Part shown: positions 9,237-17,415 of the stretch, piece by piece | Layout: each line of letters starts with the position of its first letter | Position numbering within the stretch: the first letter of the stretch is position 1 | Source: JAJRQY01 sp965224435 | GTDB taxonomy: Bacteria; Actinomycetota; Acidimicrobiia; Acidimicrobiales; SZUA-35 | Reading direction: 5' to 3' | Assembly (NCBI GenBank): GCA_965224435.1 | Contig: OZ245048.1 | Location: 310,001-374,000, forward strand | DNA: 64,000 nucleotides | Program-made: the position numbers and the translations under genes | The notes under the pieces: generated by a model | Seen by the model: the letters and a program-made list of their open reading frames with translations, nothing else | Told to the model about the DNA's origin: nothing | Database searches by the model: none

Positions 9237-9707
9237 ATGCCTCGTAAAGGCCCCGCACCCCGTCGTGAACTCGTTCCTGACCCAGTCCACGGTTCTGCCC
9301 TGGTAACTCAGATCGTCAACAAGGTTCTGCTCGACGGCAAGAAGAACACCGCCGAAAAAATCGTCTATGGGGCCTTGGATATTGTGGCCGAGAAGACCGG
9401 TGGCGATCCTGTCGCCACCCTCAAGCGTGGCATCGACAACATCAAGCCTCAGCTCGAGGTCCGCTCTCGCCGAGTTGGCGGCGCCACCTACCAGGTTCCG
9501 GTCGAGGTTCGGCCAAAGCGTCAAACCACACTCGCCGTCCGCTGGATGGTTGGCTACTCACGCCAGCGCCGCGAGCGCACCATGGCCGAGCGTTTGGCCA
9601 ACGAAATCCTTGATGCCTCCAACGGCATCGGCGCTTCCGCCAAGCGCAAGGAAGATCTTCACAAGATGGCCGAGTCCAACAAGGCCTTCGCTCACTACCG
9701 CTGGTAG
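9237..9707 (+). CDS. rpsG: 30S ribosomal protein S7
   Basis: S7 is the primary 16S rRNA binder of the small-subunit head, 156 residues and full length. It begins MPRKGPAPRRE and contains the conserved RRVGGATYQVPVEV stretch. It directly follows rpsL. A 114-base gap with only small inverted repeats precedes fusA. Confidence 0.97.
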   Translation: MPRKGPAPRRELVPDPVHGSALVTQIVNKVLLDGKKNTAEKIVYGALDIVAEKTGGDPVATLKRGIDNIKPQLEVRSRRVGGATYQVPVEVRPKRQTTLAVRWMVGYSRQRRERTMAERLANEILDASNGIGASAKRKEDLHKMAESNKAFAHYRW

Positions 9708-9821
9708 TTCCAACGATCGTTTCTCACGGTGAGTCTCCTCGGGGACAAGCCGTCCAGAACCCGCCGATCGTCCCCCGTTTATCCGTCCAATTGATTGAAA
9801 CATCCGCATCAAAGGCTTTTC

Positions 9822-11927
9822 ATGTCTGCGCGACCGACACCCCTAGATAAATACCGCAATATCGGCATCATGGCCCATATCGACGCGGGCAAGACCACCA
9901 CCACCGAACGTATTCTTTACTACACCGGTAAGAACTACAAAATCGGTGAGGTTCATGATGGCGGCGCCACCATGGACTGGATGGATCAGGAGCAGGAGCG
10001 TGGCATCACGATCACCTCCGCGGCTACCACCTGTTTCTGGAACGACTACCGGATCAACATCATTGACACTCCTGGTCACGTTGACTTCACCGTCGAGGTC
10101 GAGCGTTCACTTCGTGTGCTCGATGGCGCCGTTGCTGTCTTTGACGGAGTTGCCGGTGTTGAGCCTCAGACCGAAACGGTCTGGCGTCAAGCTGACCGTT
10201 ACGGCGTTCCCCGCATGTGCTTTGTCAACAAGCTCGACCGCACCGGTGCTGACTTCTACTTCTGCGTGGACACCATCCAGGAACGGCTCACCAAAGACAT
10301 TGCCGTGATCCAGCTGCCCATTGGTATCGAAGCGGACTTCCTTGGCCTCATTGACCTGGTCAAGATGAAGGCGCTGGTATGGCCAGCCACCACCGACGAG
10401 AAAGACCTCGGAGCGACCTACGAAGAGGTCGATATCCCAGCCGACTACGCCGACAAGGCTCAGGAATACCGAGCTCTTCTGGTCGAAGCTGTGGCCTCGA
10501 CTGACGATGCCCTCATGGAAAAGTTCCTCGAAGACGAGGAGATCACCAACGAAGAGGTGATGACTGCCTTGCGCAAGGCAACCATCGCCAACAAGCTTGT
10601 TCCCGTCCTCTGTGGAACCGCATTCAAGAACAAGGGTGTGCAGCCTCTTCTGGATGCCGTTATCGATTACATGCCTTCCCCCAGTGAGCTCCCACCAGTC
10701 ACGGGCACGCACTACAAGACCGGTGAAGATGAGACTCGTGCGCCCAGCGACGATGCTCCATTCTCCGCTCTGGCATTCAAGATCATGTCACCCCCCGGAC
10801 CGGGCGCTGGCAAGCTGACCTACTTCCGGGTCTACTCGGGCACCTTGGAAAAAGGTGGCCAGGTCATGAACACCCGCACCGGCTCTCGTGAGCGCATGGG
10901 TCGTCTGCTGGAAATGCACGCCGCCAAGCAGGAAGACCGCGATGTCGCCATGACCGGCGACATTCTGGCTGCTATTGGCCTAAAGAACGTGCGAACCGGT
11001 GACACCCTCACTGCGGAGAAGACTCCCATCGTCCTGGAGTCCCTGGACTTCCCGGACCCCGTTATCCACGTTGCTGTTGAGCCAAAGACCAAGGCTGATC
11101 AGGACAAGATGGCCAAGGCTCTCATGTCTCTGGCCGAAGAAGACCCAACCTTCACGGTCAAGACTGACGAAGACACTGGCCAGACGATCATTGCTGGCAT
11201 GGGCGAGCTCCACCTTGACGTCCTAGTCACCCGCATGCTCCGCGAGTTCAGTGTCGACGCCACCGTCGGTAAGCCACAGGTTGCTTACCGCGAAACCATC
11301 ACCGATACGGTCGAAAAAGAGACCTACACCCACAAGAAGCAGACTGGTGGTTCTGGTCAGTACGCCGAAGTTACCGTCATGATGGAGCCTTCGGGCCCCG
11401 GCAATGGCTATGAATTTGTCGACAAGATTTCTGGTGGACGTATTCCCAAGGAATACATCCCCTCCGTTGGTCACGGTGTCCGAGATGCCATGACCACTGG
11501 TGTCCTTGCCGGATTCCCTGCGGTTGATATTCGTGTGACCTTGCTTGACGGCAAGTACCACGATGTCGACTCTTCGGAGATGGCATTCAAGATCGCCGGA
11601 AACATGGTGTTCAAGCATGCGGCTCGCAAAGCGAAGCCTGTCCTGCTTGAACCAACCATGGCCGTCGAAGTGGTGACCCCCGAAAATTACATGGGTGATG
11701 TCATCGGCGACCTGAACTCACGTCGAGGCAAGGTCGGTCAAATGGAAGTTCGCGGTAACAACCAGGTTGTTACCGCCCAGGTGCCGCTATCTGAGATGTT
11801 CGGATACTCCACCGACCTGCGGTCAAAAACCCAGGGTCGAGCAACCTACACCATGCAATTCCATAGCTATCAACAGACTCCCGGCAGTGTGCAGGAAGAA
11901 ATCGTCAAGCGCATCCGGGGCGAGTGA
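9822..11927 (+). CDS. fusA: Elongation factor G
   Basis: EF-G is the GTPase that drives translocation, 701 residues. The G-domain motifs AHIDAGKTTTTER, DTPGH and NKLD are intact, followed by the usual domains II to V. I choose the ATG at 9822 (MSARPTPLDKYRNIGI) over an in-frame ATG at 9795. Codon use is C-rich, like most of the neighbouring ribosomal genes and unlike tuf directly downstream. Confidence 0.97.
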   Translation: MSARPTPLDKYRNIGIMAHIDAGKTTTTERILYYTGKNYKIGEVHDGGATMDWMDQEQERGITITSAATTCFWNDYRINIIDTPGHVDFTVEVERSLRVLDGAVAVFDGVAGVEPQTETVWRQADRYGVPRMCFVNKLDRTGADFYFCVDTIQERLTKDIAVIQLPIGIEADFLGLIDLVKMKALVWPATTDEKDLGATYEEVDIPADYADKAQEYRALLVEAVASTDDALMEKFLEDEEITNEEVMTALRKATIANKLVPVLCGTAFKNKGVQPLLDAVIDYMPSPSELPPVTGTHYKTGEDETRAPSDDAPFSALAFKIMSPPGPGAGKLTYFRVYSGTLEKGGQVMNTRTGSRERMGRLLEMHAAKQEDRDVAMTGDILAAIGLKNVRTGDTLTAEKTPIVLESLDFPDPVIHVAVEPKTKADQDKMAKALMSLAEEDPTFTVKTDEDTGQTIIAGMGELHLDVLVTRMLREFSVDATVGKPQVAYRETITDTVEKETYTHKKQTGGSGQYAEVTVMMEPSGPGNGYEFVDKISGGRIPKEYIPSVGHGVRDAMTTGVLAGFPAVDIRVTLLDGKYHDVDSSEMAFKIAGNMVFKHAARKAKPVLLEPTMAVEVVTPENYMGDVIGDLNSRRGKVGQMEVRGNNQVVTAQVPLSEMFGYSTDLRSKTQGRATYTMQFHSYQQTPGSVQEEIVKRIRGE

Positions 11928-11932
11928 CAAAG

Positions 11933-11963
11933 CGACAAGACAGTGACCATCACTGTCTTGTCG
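11933..11963 (+). terminator. 14-bp perfect hairpin between fusA and tuf
   Basis: CGACAAGACAGTGA (11933-11946) pairs perfectly with 11950-11963 across a three-base loop. It begins five bases after the fusA stop. The sequence after it is AATAATT, not a T-run, so it could be a partial terminator, an mRNA-stabilising 3' end or a processing site separating fusA from tuf. Confidence 0.6.
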
Positions 11964-12031
11964 AATAATTAGTGAAGCAACCCGAGAACGGCTCGTTCCG
12001 GAATCTGAATCGAATCTGAAGGAAAAGAACA

Positions 12032-13219
12032 ATGGCTAAAGAGAAGTTTGAACGGAATAAGCCGCATGTGAATGTGGGCACGATGGGTCATATTGATCAT
12101 GGTAAGACGACGTTGACTGCGGCGATTACGAAGGTTTTGGCTGATCGTGTTGCGGGTAATGTGATCACGGATTTCGAGAATATTGATAAGGCTCCTGAGG
12201 AGCGTGAGCGTGGTATCACGATCAATGTTTCTCATGTGGAGTATGAGACTGAGGCGCGGCATTATGCGCATGTTGATATGCCGGGTCACGCGGATTACAT
12301 CAAGAATATGATTACTGGTGCTGCGCAGGTTGATGGCGCGATTTTGGTGGTTTCTGCTGCTGATGGTCCGATGCCTCAGACTCGTGAGCATGTGTTGTTG
12401 GCTCGTCAGGTTGGTGTTCCTGCGATGGTTGTGGCTTTGAATAAGTCTGACATGGTGGATGATGAGGAGCTTCTGGAACTTGTGGAGATGGAAGCTCGTG
12501 AGCTTTTGTCTGAGTATGAGTTTCCTGGTGATGATGTTCCGGTTGTGCATGTTTCGGCGTTGAAGGCGTTGGAGGGTGATTCTGATGCTGCTGACAAGAT
12601 TATGGAGTTGATGGAGGCGGTTGATACTTATATTCCGATGCCTGAGCGGGATTTGGATAAGCCGTTTTTGATGCCGATTGAGGATGTGTTTTCGATTACT
12701 GGTCGGGGGACGGTTGTTACTGGCAAGATTGAGCAGGGGGTTGTTCATACTGGTGACGAGTTGGAGATTATTGGTATTCGGGATACTCAGAAGACGACGT
12801 GTACGGGTGTTGAGATGTTCCGTAAGTTGTTGGATCGTGGTGAGGCTGGGGACAATATTGGTGCTTTGTTGAGGGGTATTGATAAGGAGGATGTTCAGCG
12901 TGGTCAGGTGTTGGCTGCTCCGAAGTCGATTAATCCTCATACTGATTTTGAGGCTCAGGTGTATGTGTTGACGAAGGAGGAGGGTGGTCGTCATAAGCCG
13001 TTCTTTGGGAATTATCGTCCGCAGTTTTATTTCCGTACGACTGATATTACGGGGACGGTTTCGTTGCCTGCGGGTACGGAGATGTGTATGCCTGGGGATA
13101 ATACGGAGATGTCGGTTGAGTTGATTAATCCGATTGCGATGGATGAGGGTTTGCGGTTTGCTATTCGTGAGGGTGGGCGTACTGTTGGTGCTGGTCGTGT
13201 GACCAAGATCGTCAAGTAG
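12032..13219 (+). CDS. tuf: Elongation factor Tu
   Basis: EF-Tu delivers aminoacyl-tRNA to the ribosome; 395 residues, full length, with GHIDHGKT, DMPGH and NKSD nucleotide motifs. A GAAGGAAAAG ribosome binding site precedes the ATG. The coding style is strikingly odd: of the 60 codons starting at 12062, I count five ending in C and none in A, against 22 and 6 in the first 60 codons of rpsJ just downstream. Leucine is almost always TTG. The last six codons return to the normal style. See the separate finding. Confidence 0.97.
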   Translation: MAKEKFERNKPHVNVGTMGHIDHGKTTLTAAITKVLADRVAGNVITDFENIDKAPEERERGITINVSHVEYETEARHYAHVDMPGHADYIKNMITGAAQVDGAILVVSAADGPMPQTREHVLLARQVGVPAMVVALNKSDMVDDEELLELVEMEARELLSEYEFPGDDVPVVHVSALKALEGDSDAADKIMELMEAVDTYIPMPERDLDKPFLMPIEDVFSITGRGTVVTGKIEQGVVHTGDELEIIGIRDTQKTTCTGVEMFRKLLDRGEAGDNIGALLRGIDKEDVQRGQVLAAPKSINPHTDFEAQVYVLTKEEGGRHKPFFGNYRPQFYFRTTDITGTVSLPAGTEMCMPGDNTEMSVELINPIAMDEGLRFAIREGGRTVGAGRVTKIVK

Positions 13220-13230
13220 GAACTGAACTC

Positions 13231-13551
13231 ATGGCAGCCAAGCAGAAAATCCGCATCCGCCTCAAGGCATATGATCACGAGATCATCGATCAGTCGACGA
13301 AGAAGATCGTCGAGACGGTCGCTCGTACCAACGCCGAGTTCCGTGGACCAATTCCTCTTCCAACTGACAAGCACCGTTTCTGTGTGATCCGGTCGCCTCA
13401 CAAGGACAAGGACAGCCGCGAGCATTTCGAGATGCGGGTGCACAAACGCCTGATTGACATTCTTGAACCGAATCCCAAGACTGTCGATTCCCTTCAGCGC
13501 CTGGAACTTCCAGCTGGCGTTGACATCGAGATCAAGATCCAGCAGCTCTAG
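13231..13551 (+). CDS. rpsJ: 30S ribosomal protein S10
   Basis: S10 is a head protein of the small subunit and the NusE partner in antitermination; 106 residues with IRIRLKAYDH and the conserved HKRLIDI segment. It lies 11 bases after tuf and shares that transcript. A strong terminator follows, so here rpsJ closes the str operon and does not lead the S10 operon. Confidence 0.97.
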   Translation: MAAKQKIRIRLKAYDHEIIDQSTKKIVETVARTNAEFRGPIPLPTDKHRFCVIRSPHKDKDSREHFEMRVHKRLIDILEPNPKTVDSLQRLELPAGVDIEIKIQQL

Positions 13552-13576
13552 CTCCTGTGTCATAAGAATTGCGCGG

Positions 13577-13626
13577 ATGCCCAGGCACTTGTTCATCGAA
13601 CGGGTGCCTGGGCATTTCGCATTTTT
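13577..13626 (+). terminator. Rho-independent terminator after rpsJ
   Basis: ATGCCCAGGCAC (13577-13588) pairs perfectly with GTGCCTGGGCAT (13604-13615), a 12-bp stem with a 15-base loop. TTCGCATTTTT follows. This is the best-formed terminator in the ribosomal block and separates the str operon from rplC. Confidence 0.85.
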
Positions 13627-13895
13627 GGACGAGGCTCCTTTGACCGGTTGAGCCAGTTGGGGTGTTTCACCCGTCAGGCTCCGAACAATCCGGGTGTGAA
13701 CATGCTTGACTCCCGCTAGCATTCAGGATTCGGATCAGCCCCGGCTGGTTCGCAATCGAAGTCCGATGAGGCCTCAGCGTGTGAGGAACCAATCGGCACA
13801 ACCAGATCTTCGCTCCGTATGCCGACACAACCGTGTTTCGCAGGCGGAGCGTTCACGTGAACGGCCCTCGGGCCCGCTGACGGGAAGTAGCAGTT
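13627..13895 (+). promoter_or_regulatory. Promoter and leader region of the rplC operon
   Basis: These 269 bases hold no gene. A possible -10, TAGCAT, lies at 13717-13722 with a weak -35 (GTGTGA) 17 bases upstream. The presumed leader contains a small hairpin (CCTCA/TGAGG, 13772-13786), a 14-bp perfect palindrome CGTTCACGTGAACG (13850-13863), and CCCG-CTGA-CGGG directly before the ribosome binding site. I do not recognise any known ribosomal leader family here. Confidence 0.5.
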
Positions 13896-14543
13896 ATGAC
13901 AGAAAAAGCCATTGTCGGCGAGAAGGTCGGCATGACACAGGTTTGGGACGAGGACAACAACATCGTTCCCGTGACCGTGGTCAAGGTCACCCCTTGCCGT
14001 GTCGTTCAAATCAAGACCGTCGGCAACGACGGCTATAGCGCTCTCCAAGTCACCATTGGTGACAAGGAAGCCAAGAAGCTGAATCGACCAGAGGCTGGCC
14101 ACTTCGCTAAGCATGGTGTTTCGCCTGGAACTGAACTGGTCGAACTTCGCATGTCTGACGTGAGCAGCTTCGAAGTTGGCCAAGAGCTGACAGCCGAAAC
14201 CTTCGAAGCCGGAAATGTCGTCGATGTTGTCGGCACCAGCAAAGGTAAGGGCTTCACCGGCGTTATGAAGCGTCACAATTTCGCTGGTCAGCGCGCCACT
14301 CACGGCGCCCACCTTGTTCACCGTATGCCTGGTTCTATTGGCCAGTGCGCCACCCCAGCTCGCGTCTTCAAGGGCACCAAGATGGCCGGTCGTCATGGTG
14401 GCGAGCGAGTCACAACCCAGAATCTTGTGATTGTCCGGGCCGATTCTGAACAGAACCTTGTTCTGGTCAAGGGTGCCATTCCTGGCCCCAAGGGCGGAAC
14501 CGTCATCATTAGTGATGCCGTGAAGTCCAGGAAGGTCAGCTGA
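13896..14543 (+). CDS. rplC: 50S ribosomal protein L3
   Basis: L3 nucleates large-subunit assembly near the peptidyl transferase centre. It has 215 residues with the conserved GKGFTGVMKRHNF and GSIGQCATPARVFKG segments. It is the first gene of the long block that runs to secY. Its stop overlaps the rplD start (TGATG). Confidence 0.97.
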   Translation: MTEKAIVGEKVGMTQVWDEDNNIVPVTVVKVTPCRVVQIKTVGNDGYSALQVTIGDKEAKKLNRPEAGHFAKHGVSPGTELVELRMSDVSSFEVGQELTAETFEAGNVVDVVGTSKGKGFTGVMKRHNFAGQRATHGAHLVHRMPGSIGQCATPARVFKGTKMAGRHGGERVTTQNLVIVRADSEQNLVLVKGAIPGPKGGTVIISDAVKSRKVS

Positions 14544-15142
14544 TGGCAGTCAAGAAGGTCATAGCCGAACTCGATCCCCATACCTTCGGGATCGAACCCA
14601 ACATGGCAGTCATGCACCAGGTGGTCACTGCCCAGTTGGCAGCCAAGCGCCAAGGAACCCACTCCACCAAGACTCGAGCCGAAGTAAGTGGTGGTGGAGC
14701 AAAGCCTTGGAAGCAGAAGGGCACCGGCCGTGCACGCGCCGGCTCCAGCCGTTCACCCATCTGGATTGGTGGTGGCATCGCTCATGGACCAAAGCCTCGT
14801 GACTATGCCCAGCGCACCAACAAGAAGATGATCAATCTGGCTCTTCGGTCGGCCTTGTCCGACCGTGCGTCAGACTCCAAGGTCATGGTTGTCGGCGACT
14901 GGGGCTTCGACAGCCCCAGCACCAAGGCTGCTGTCACTGCACTCAAGGACCTCAATGTCGAGGGCAAGACTCTCATTGTTCTTGCTCGAGGCGAAGAGGC
15001 GGCATGGAAGAGCTTCCGCAATCTCAGCGATGTTCATCTCATCCACTCTGACCAACTCAACACCTACGACGTTCTCGTGAGCGACTATGTCGTATTCAGC
15101 GCCTCTTGCCTGCCTGGCTCGAGCGAGGGAGACGAGTCATGA
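14543..15142 (+). CDS. rplD: 50S ribosomal protein L4
   Basis: L4 lines the exit tunnel and in enterobacteria represses its own operon. It has 199 residues with the tunnel loop GGGAKPWKQKGTGRARAG intact. The last residues (SSEGDES) lie over the rplW start, a four-base ATGA overlap. Confidence 0.96.
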   Translation: MAVKKVIAELDPHTFGIEPNMAVMHQVVTAQLAAKRQGTHSTKTRAEVSGGGAKPWKQKGTGRARAGSSRSPIWIGGGIAHGPKPRDYAQRTNKKMINLALRSALSDRASDSKVMVVGDWGFDSPSTKAAVTALKDLNVEGKTLIVLARGEEAAWKSFRNLSDVHLIHSDQLNTYDVLVSDYVVFSASCLPGSSEGDES

Positions 15143-15432
15143 AAGATCCGCACGACGTCATCATCAAGCCGGTGATCTCCGAGAAGACCTACCTCCAGGT
15201 TGAGCAGTCCAACACCTACACCTTTGTGGTGCAGAAGTCGGCCTCAAAGCCTGAAATCAAGGAAGCCATCGAGGCCATCTTTGATGGAGTCAAGGTCTCC
15301 CGAGTGAACACCTTGAACCGCAAGGGCAAGCGTGTGCGCAACCGGCGCAACAACACATTTAGCAAGCGATCCGATTCGAAGCGAGCGATTGTCACCCTTT
15401 CCGAGGGTGAAATCGAGCTCTTCACGAGCTGA
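15139..15432 (+). CDS. rplW: 50S ribosomal protein L23
   Basis: L23 sits at the tunnel exit and docks SRP and trigger factor. The start is the ATG at 15139, giving MKDPHDVIIKPVISEK and 97 residues. An ATG further upstream in frame at 15106 lies inside rplD and is not needed. Confidence 0.96.
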   Translation: MKDPHDVIIKPVISEKTYLQVEQSNTYTFVVQKSASKPEIKEAIEAIFDGVKVSRVNTLNRKGKRVRNRRNNTFSKRSDSKRAIVTLSEGEIELFTS

Positions 15433-15442
15433 GGACTGACTG

Positions 15443-16279
15443 ATGGGTATTCGCAAACGCAAACCAACAAGTCCTGGCCGTAGGTTCCAGACTTCTTCTG
15501 ACTTCGCCGAGATCACTCGGACATCGCCAGAGAAGTCCCTGCTGGTCAAGAAGTCCTCCACTGGTGGACGAAACAACTACGGACGCAAGACGTCCCGCCA
15601 CCGTGGTGGCGGTCATAAGCAGCGCTATCGCGTCATCGATTTTCGACGCAACAAGGACGGCATTCCAGCCACTGTTGCTTCGATCGAATACGATCCGAAC
15701 CGCAACTGTCGCATTGCACTGCTGCACTACCATGACGGTGAGAAGCGCTACATCTTGGCGCCGAAGAACCTCAATGTTGGTGACCAGGTTCGCTCTGGTG
15801 CGGGCTCTGACATCAAGCCGGGCAATGCCCTGCCGATGCGCTTCATCCCCGTCGGTACCGTGATTCACGCCGTCGAACTCAAGGTCGGTGGCGGTGCCCA
15901 GATGGCCCGTTCGGCTGGTACAAGTGTTCAGCTGGTAGCCAAAGAAGGCGTTTACGCCACGCTTCGCTTGCCAAGCACCGAGATGCGACGTGTTTCCATC
16001 GACTGCATGGCATCGATCGGCGAGGTCGGCAACGCCGAACACGAACTGATCAAGATTGGTAAGGCTGGCCGCTCGCGCTGGAAGGGCAAACGCCCCCAGA
16101 CTCGTGGTGTAGCCATGAACCCCGTTGACCATCCACATGGCGGCGGCGAAGGTAAGACATCGGGTGGACGACACCCGGTATCCCCATGGGGCCAGGCCGA
16201 AGGCCGGACCCGCAAGAAGGGTAAGAAATCTGATGACCAGATCATCCGCCGTAGGCGGACACGCGGCGGACGGAGGTAG
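15443..16279 (+). CDS. rplB: 50S ribosomal protein L2
   Basis: L2 is needed for subunit joining and peptidyl transfer. It has 278 residues with the conserved RNNYGRKTSRHRGGGHKQ segment and the catalytic-region histidine in AMNPVDHPHGGGEG. Confidence 0.97.
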   Translation: MGIRKRKPTSPGRRFQTSSDFAEITRTSPEKSLLVKKSSTGGRNNYGRKTSRHRGGGHKQRYRVIDFRRNKDGIPATVASIEYDPNRNCRIALLHYHDGEKRYILAPKNLNVGDQVRSGAGSDIKPGNALPMRFIPVGTVIHAVELKVGGGAQMARSAGTSVQLVAKEGVYATLRLPSTEMRRVSIDCMASIGEVGNAEHELIKIGKAGRSRWKGKRPQTRGVAMNPVDHPHGGGEGKTSGGRHPVSPWGQAEGRTRKKGKKSDDQIIRRRRTRGGRR

Positions 16280-16282
16280 GGC

Positions 16283-16561
16283 ATGCCACGCAGCCTAAAG
16301 AAGGGCCCCTTTGTCGATGAGCATCTGCTCAAGAAGGTCGATGTCCTCAACGAAAATGGTGAGAAGCGAGTCATCAAGACTTGGTCTCGCCGCTCAACCA
16401 TCATTCCTGACATGGTCGGACACACCATTGCCGTGCATGACGGACGCAAGCATGTTCCGGTGTACATCACCGAATCCATGGTTGGTCACAAGCTCGGCGA
16501 GTTTTCGCCGACTCGTACCTTCCGGCACCATGCTGGCCAAGAAAAGACGGTCCGCCGATGA
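16283..16561 (+). CDS. rpsS: 30S ribosomal protein S19
   Basis: S19 is a small-subunit head protein of 92 residues, MPRSLKKGPFVDEHL to the C-terminus. It starts three bases after rplB and overlaps rplV by four bases. Confidence 0.97.
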   Translation: MPRSLKKGPFVDEHLLKKVDVLNENGEKRVIKTWSRRSTIIPDMVGHTIAVHDGRKHVPVYITESMVGHKLGEFSPTRTFRHHAGQEKTVRR

Positions 16562-17415
16562 CTGGTCTGAAGACGAATGAACGGCCCGGTACCCGAGCTA
16601 AAGTTCGCTACCTACGCATGTCTGCGTCCAAGGCACGCGTCGTGCTCAACCTGGTTCGCGACAAGCAGGTTGGTGACGCTCACCAGATTCTGGCGCTGAG
16701 CGAACGGCTCGCCGCCAAGGAAATCGCCAAGGTCTTGACCGCGGCGATCGCCAATGCTGAGCACAATGACGATGTACCGGCTGAAGAGCTGTTCATCTCG
16801 GCTTGCTACGCCGATGAGGGCCCAACGCTCAAGCGATTCCGCCCCCGTGCCCGTGGACGCGCTGGTGCGATTCACAAGCAGACCTGTCACATCACGGTCA
16901 TCGTGAGTCGTCTTTCTGACGATGCGCTCGACCGTCTTCGTGACAAGGCAGCCAAGAGCGGTGCCGGAGATGCCTCCACCGACCGCAAAGCCCGAGTGGC
17001 CAAGTCCAAGGGCGAAGAAGTCGCCGAAGAGACAGACGAAGTCGTTGAAGCCGAGGCTGTTGTGGCTGAGGCTCCCGAAGTCGAAGAGGTAGTCGAAGAA
17101 GCTCCGGCTGAGGCCGAAGTTGACAGCGACACGCAGGATTCTGATGCTGACGGTGAAGCCAACGCTTCCGACGAAAGCCCCTATGGGCCTGGCAGTCATG
17201 CACTCATCAACGAAGACCCCGACGTCATGCCCGAGGGTTTCCCCATCAAGGGCAATGATCAGTCCAAGCTTTACCACAACGAGAACAGCCGCTTCTACAG
17301 CCGAACCAAAGCCGAGATCTGGTTCGCTACTGACGAGGCAGCAGAATCCGCTGGTTTCAGTAAGCCTCCCTCACAAATCAAGAGCGAGTCCGACAACTCA
17401 GGAGATGATGCCTGA
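16558..17415 (+). CDS. rplV: 50S ribosomal protein L22 with a long C-terminal extension
   Basis: The first 125 or so residues are a normal L22, which reaches into the exit tunnel (KARVVLNLVRDKQV, then the LKRFRPRARGRAG loop). The protein is 285 residues, more than twice the usual length. Residues about 150-205 are a strongly acidic linker. Residues about 209-271 form a separate module with YGPGSH, FPIKGN, LYH, FYSRTKAEIWF and AGF. I recall this kind of module at the C-termini of actinobacterial proteins, including ribosomal proteins such as L17, under the name sunset domain. The rplQ product in this window has none. The extension would project from the ribosome surface near the tunnel exit. 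Confidence 0.93.
   Translation: MTGLKTNERPGTRAKVRYLRMSASKARVVLNLVRDKQVGDAHQILALSERLAAKEIAKVLTAAIANAEHNDDVPAEELFISACYADEGPTLKRFRPRARGRAGAIHKQTCHITVIVSRLSDDALDRLRDKAAKSGAGDASTDRKARVAKSKGEEVAEETDEVVEAEAVVAEAPEVEEVVEEAPAEAEVDSDTQDSDADGEANASDESPYGPGSHALINEDPDVMPEGFPIKGNDQSKLYHNENSRFYSRTKAEIWFATDEAAESAGFSKPPSQIKSESDNSGDDA

Noticed and set aside
9708..9821. Regulatory hairpins between rpsG and fusA
   Set aside because: The inverted repeats (for example GTCTC-CTCG-GGGAC) are short and contain mismatches; nothing rises above chance.
11969..12994. Long minus-strand open frame of 341 codons opposite tuf
   Set aside because: It is a by-product of the G/T-ending codons of tuf, which remove stop codons from the opposite strand. 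Its composition (rich in R, N, H, L, I) is not protein-like.
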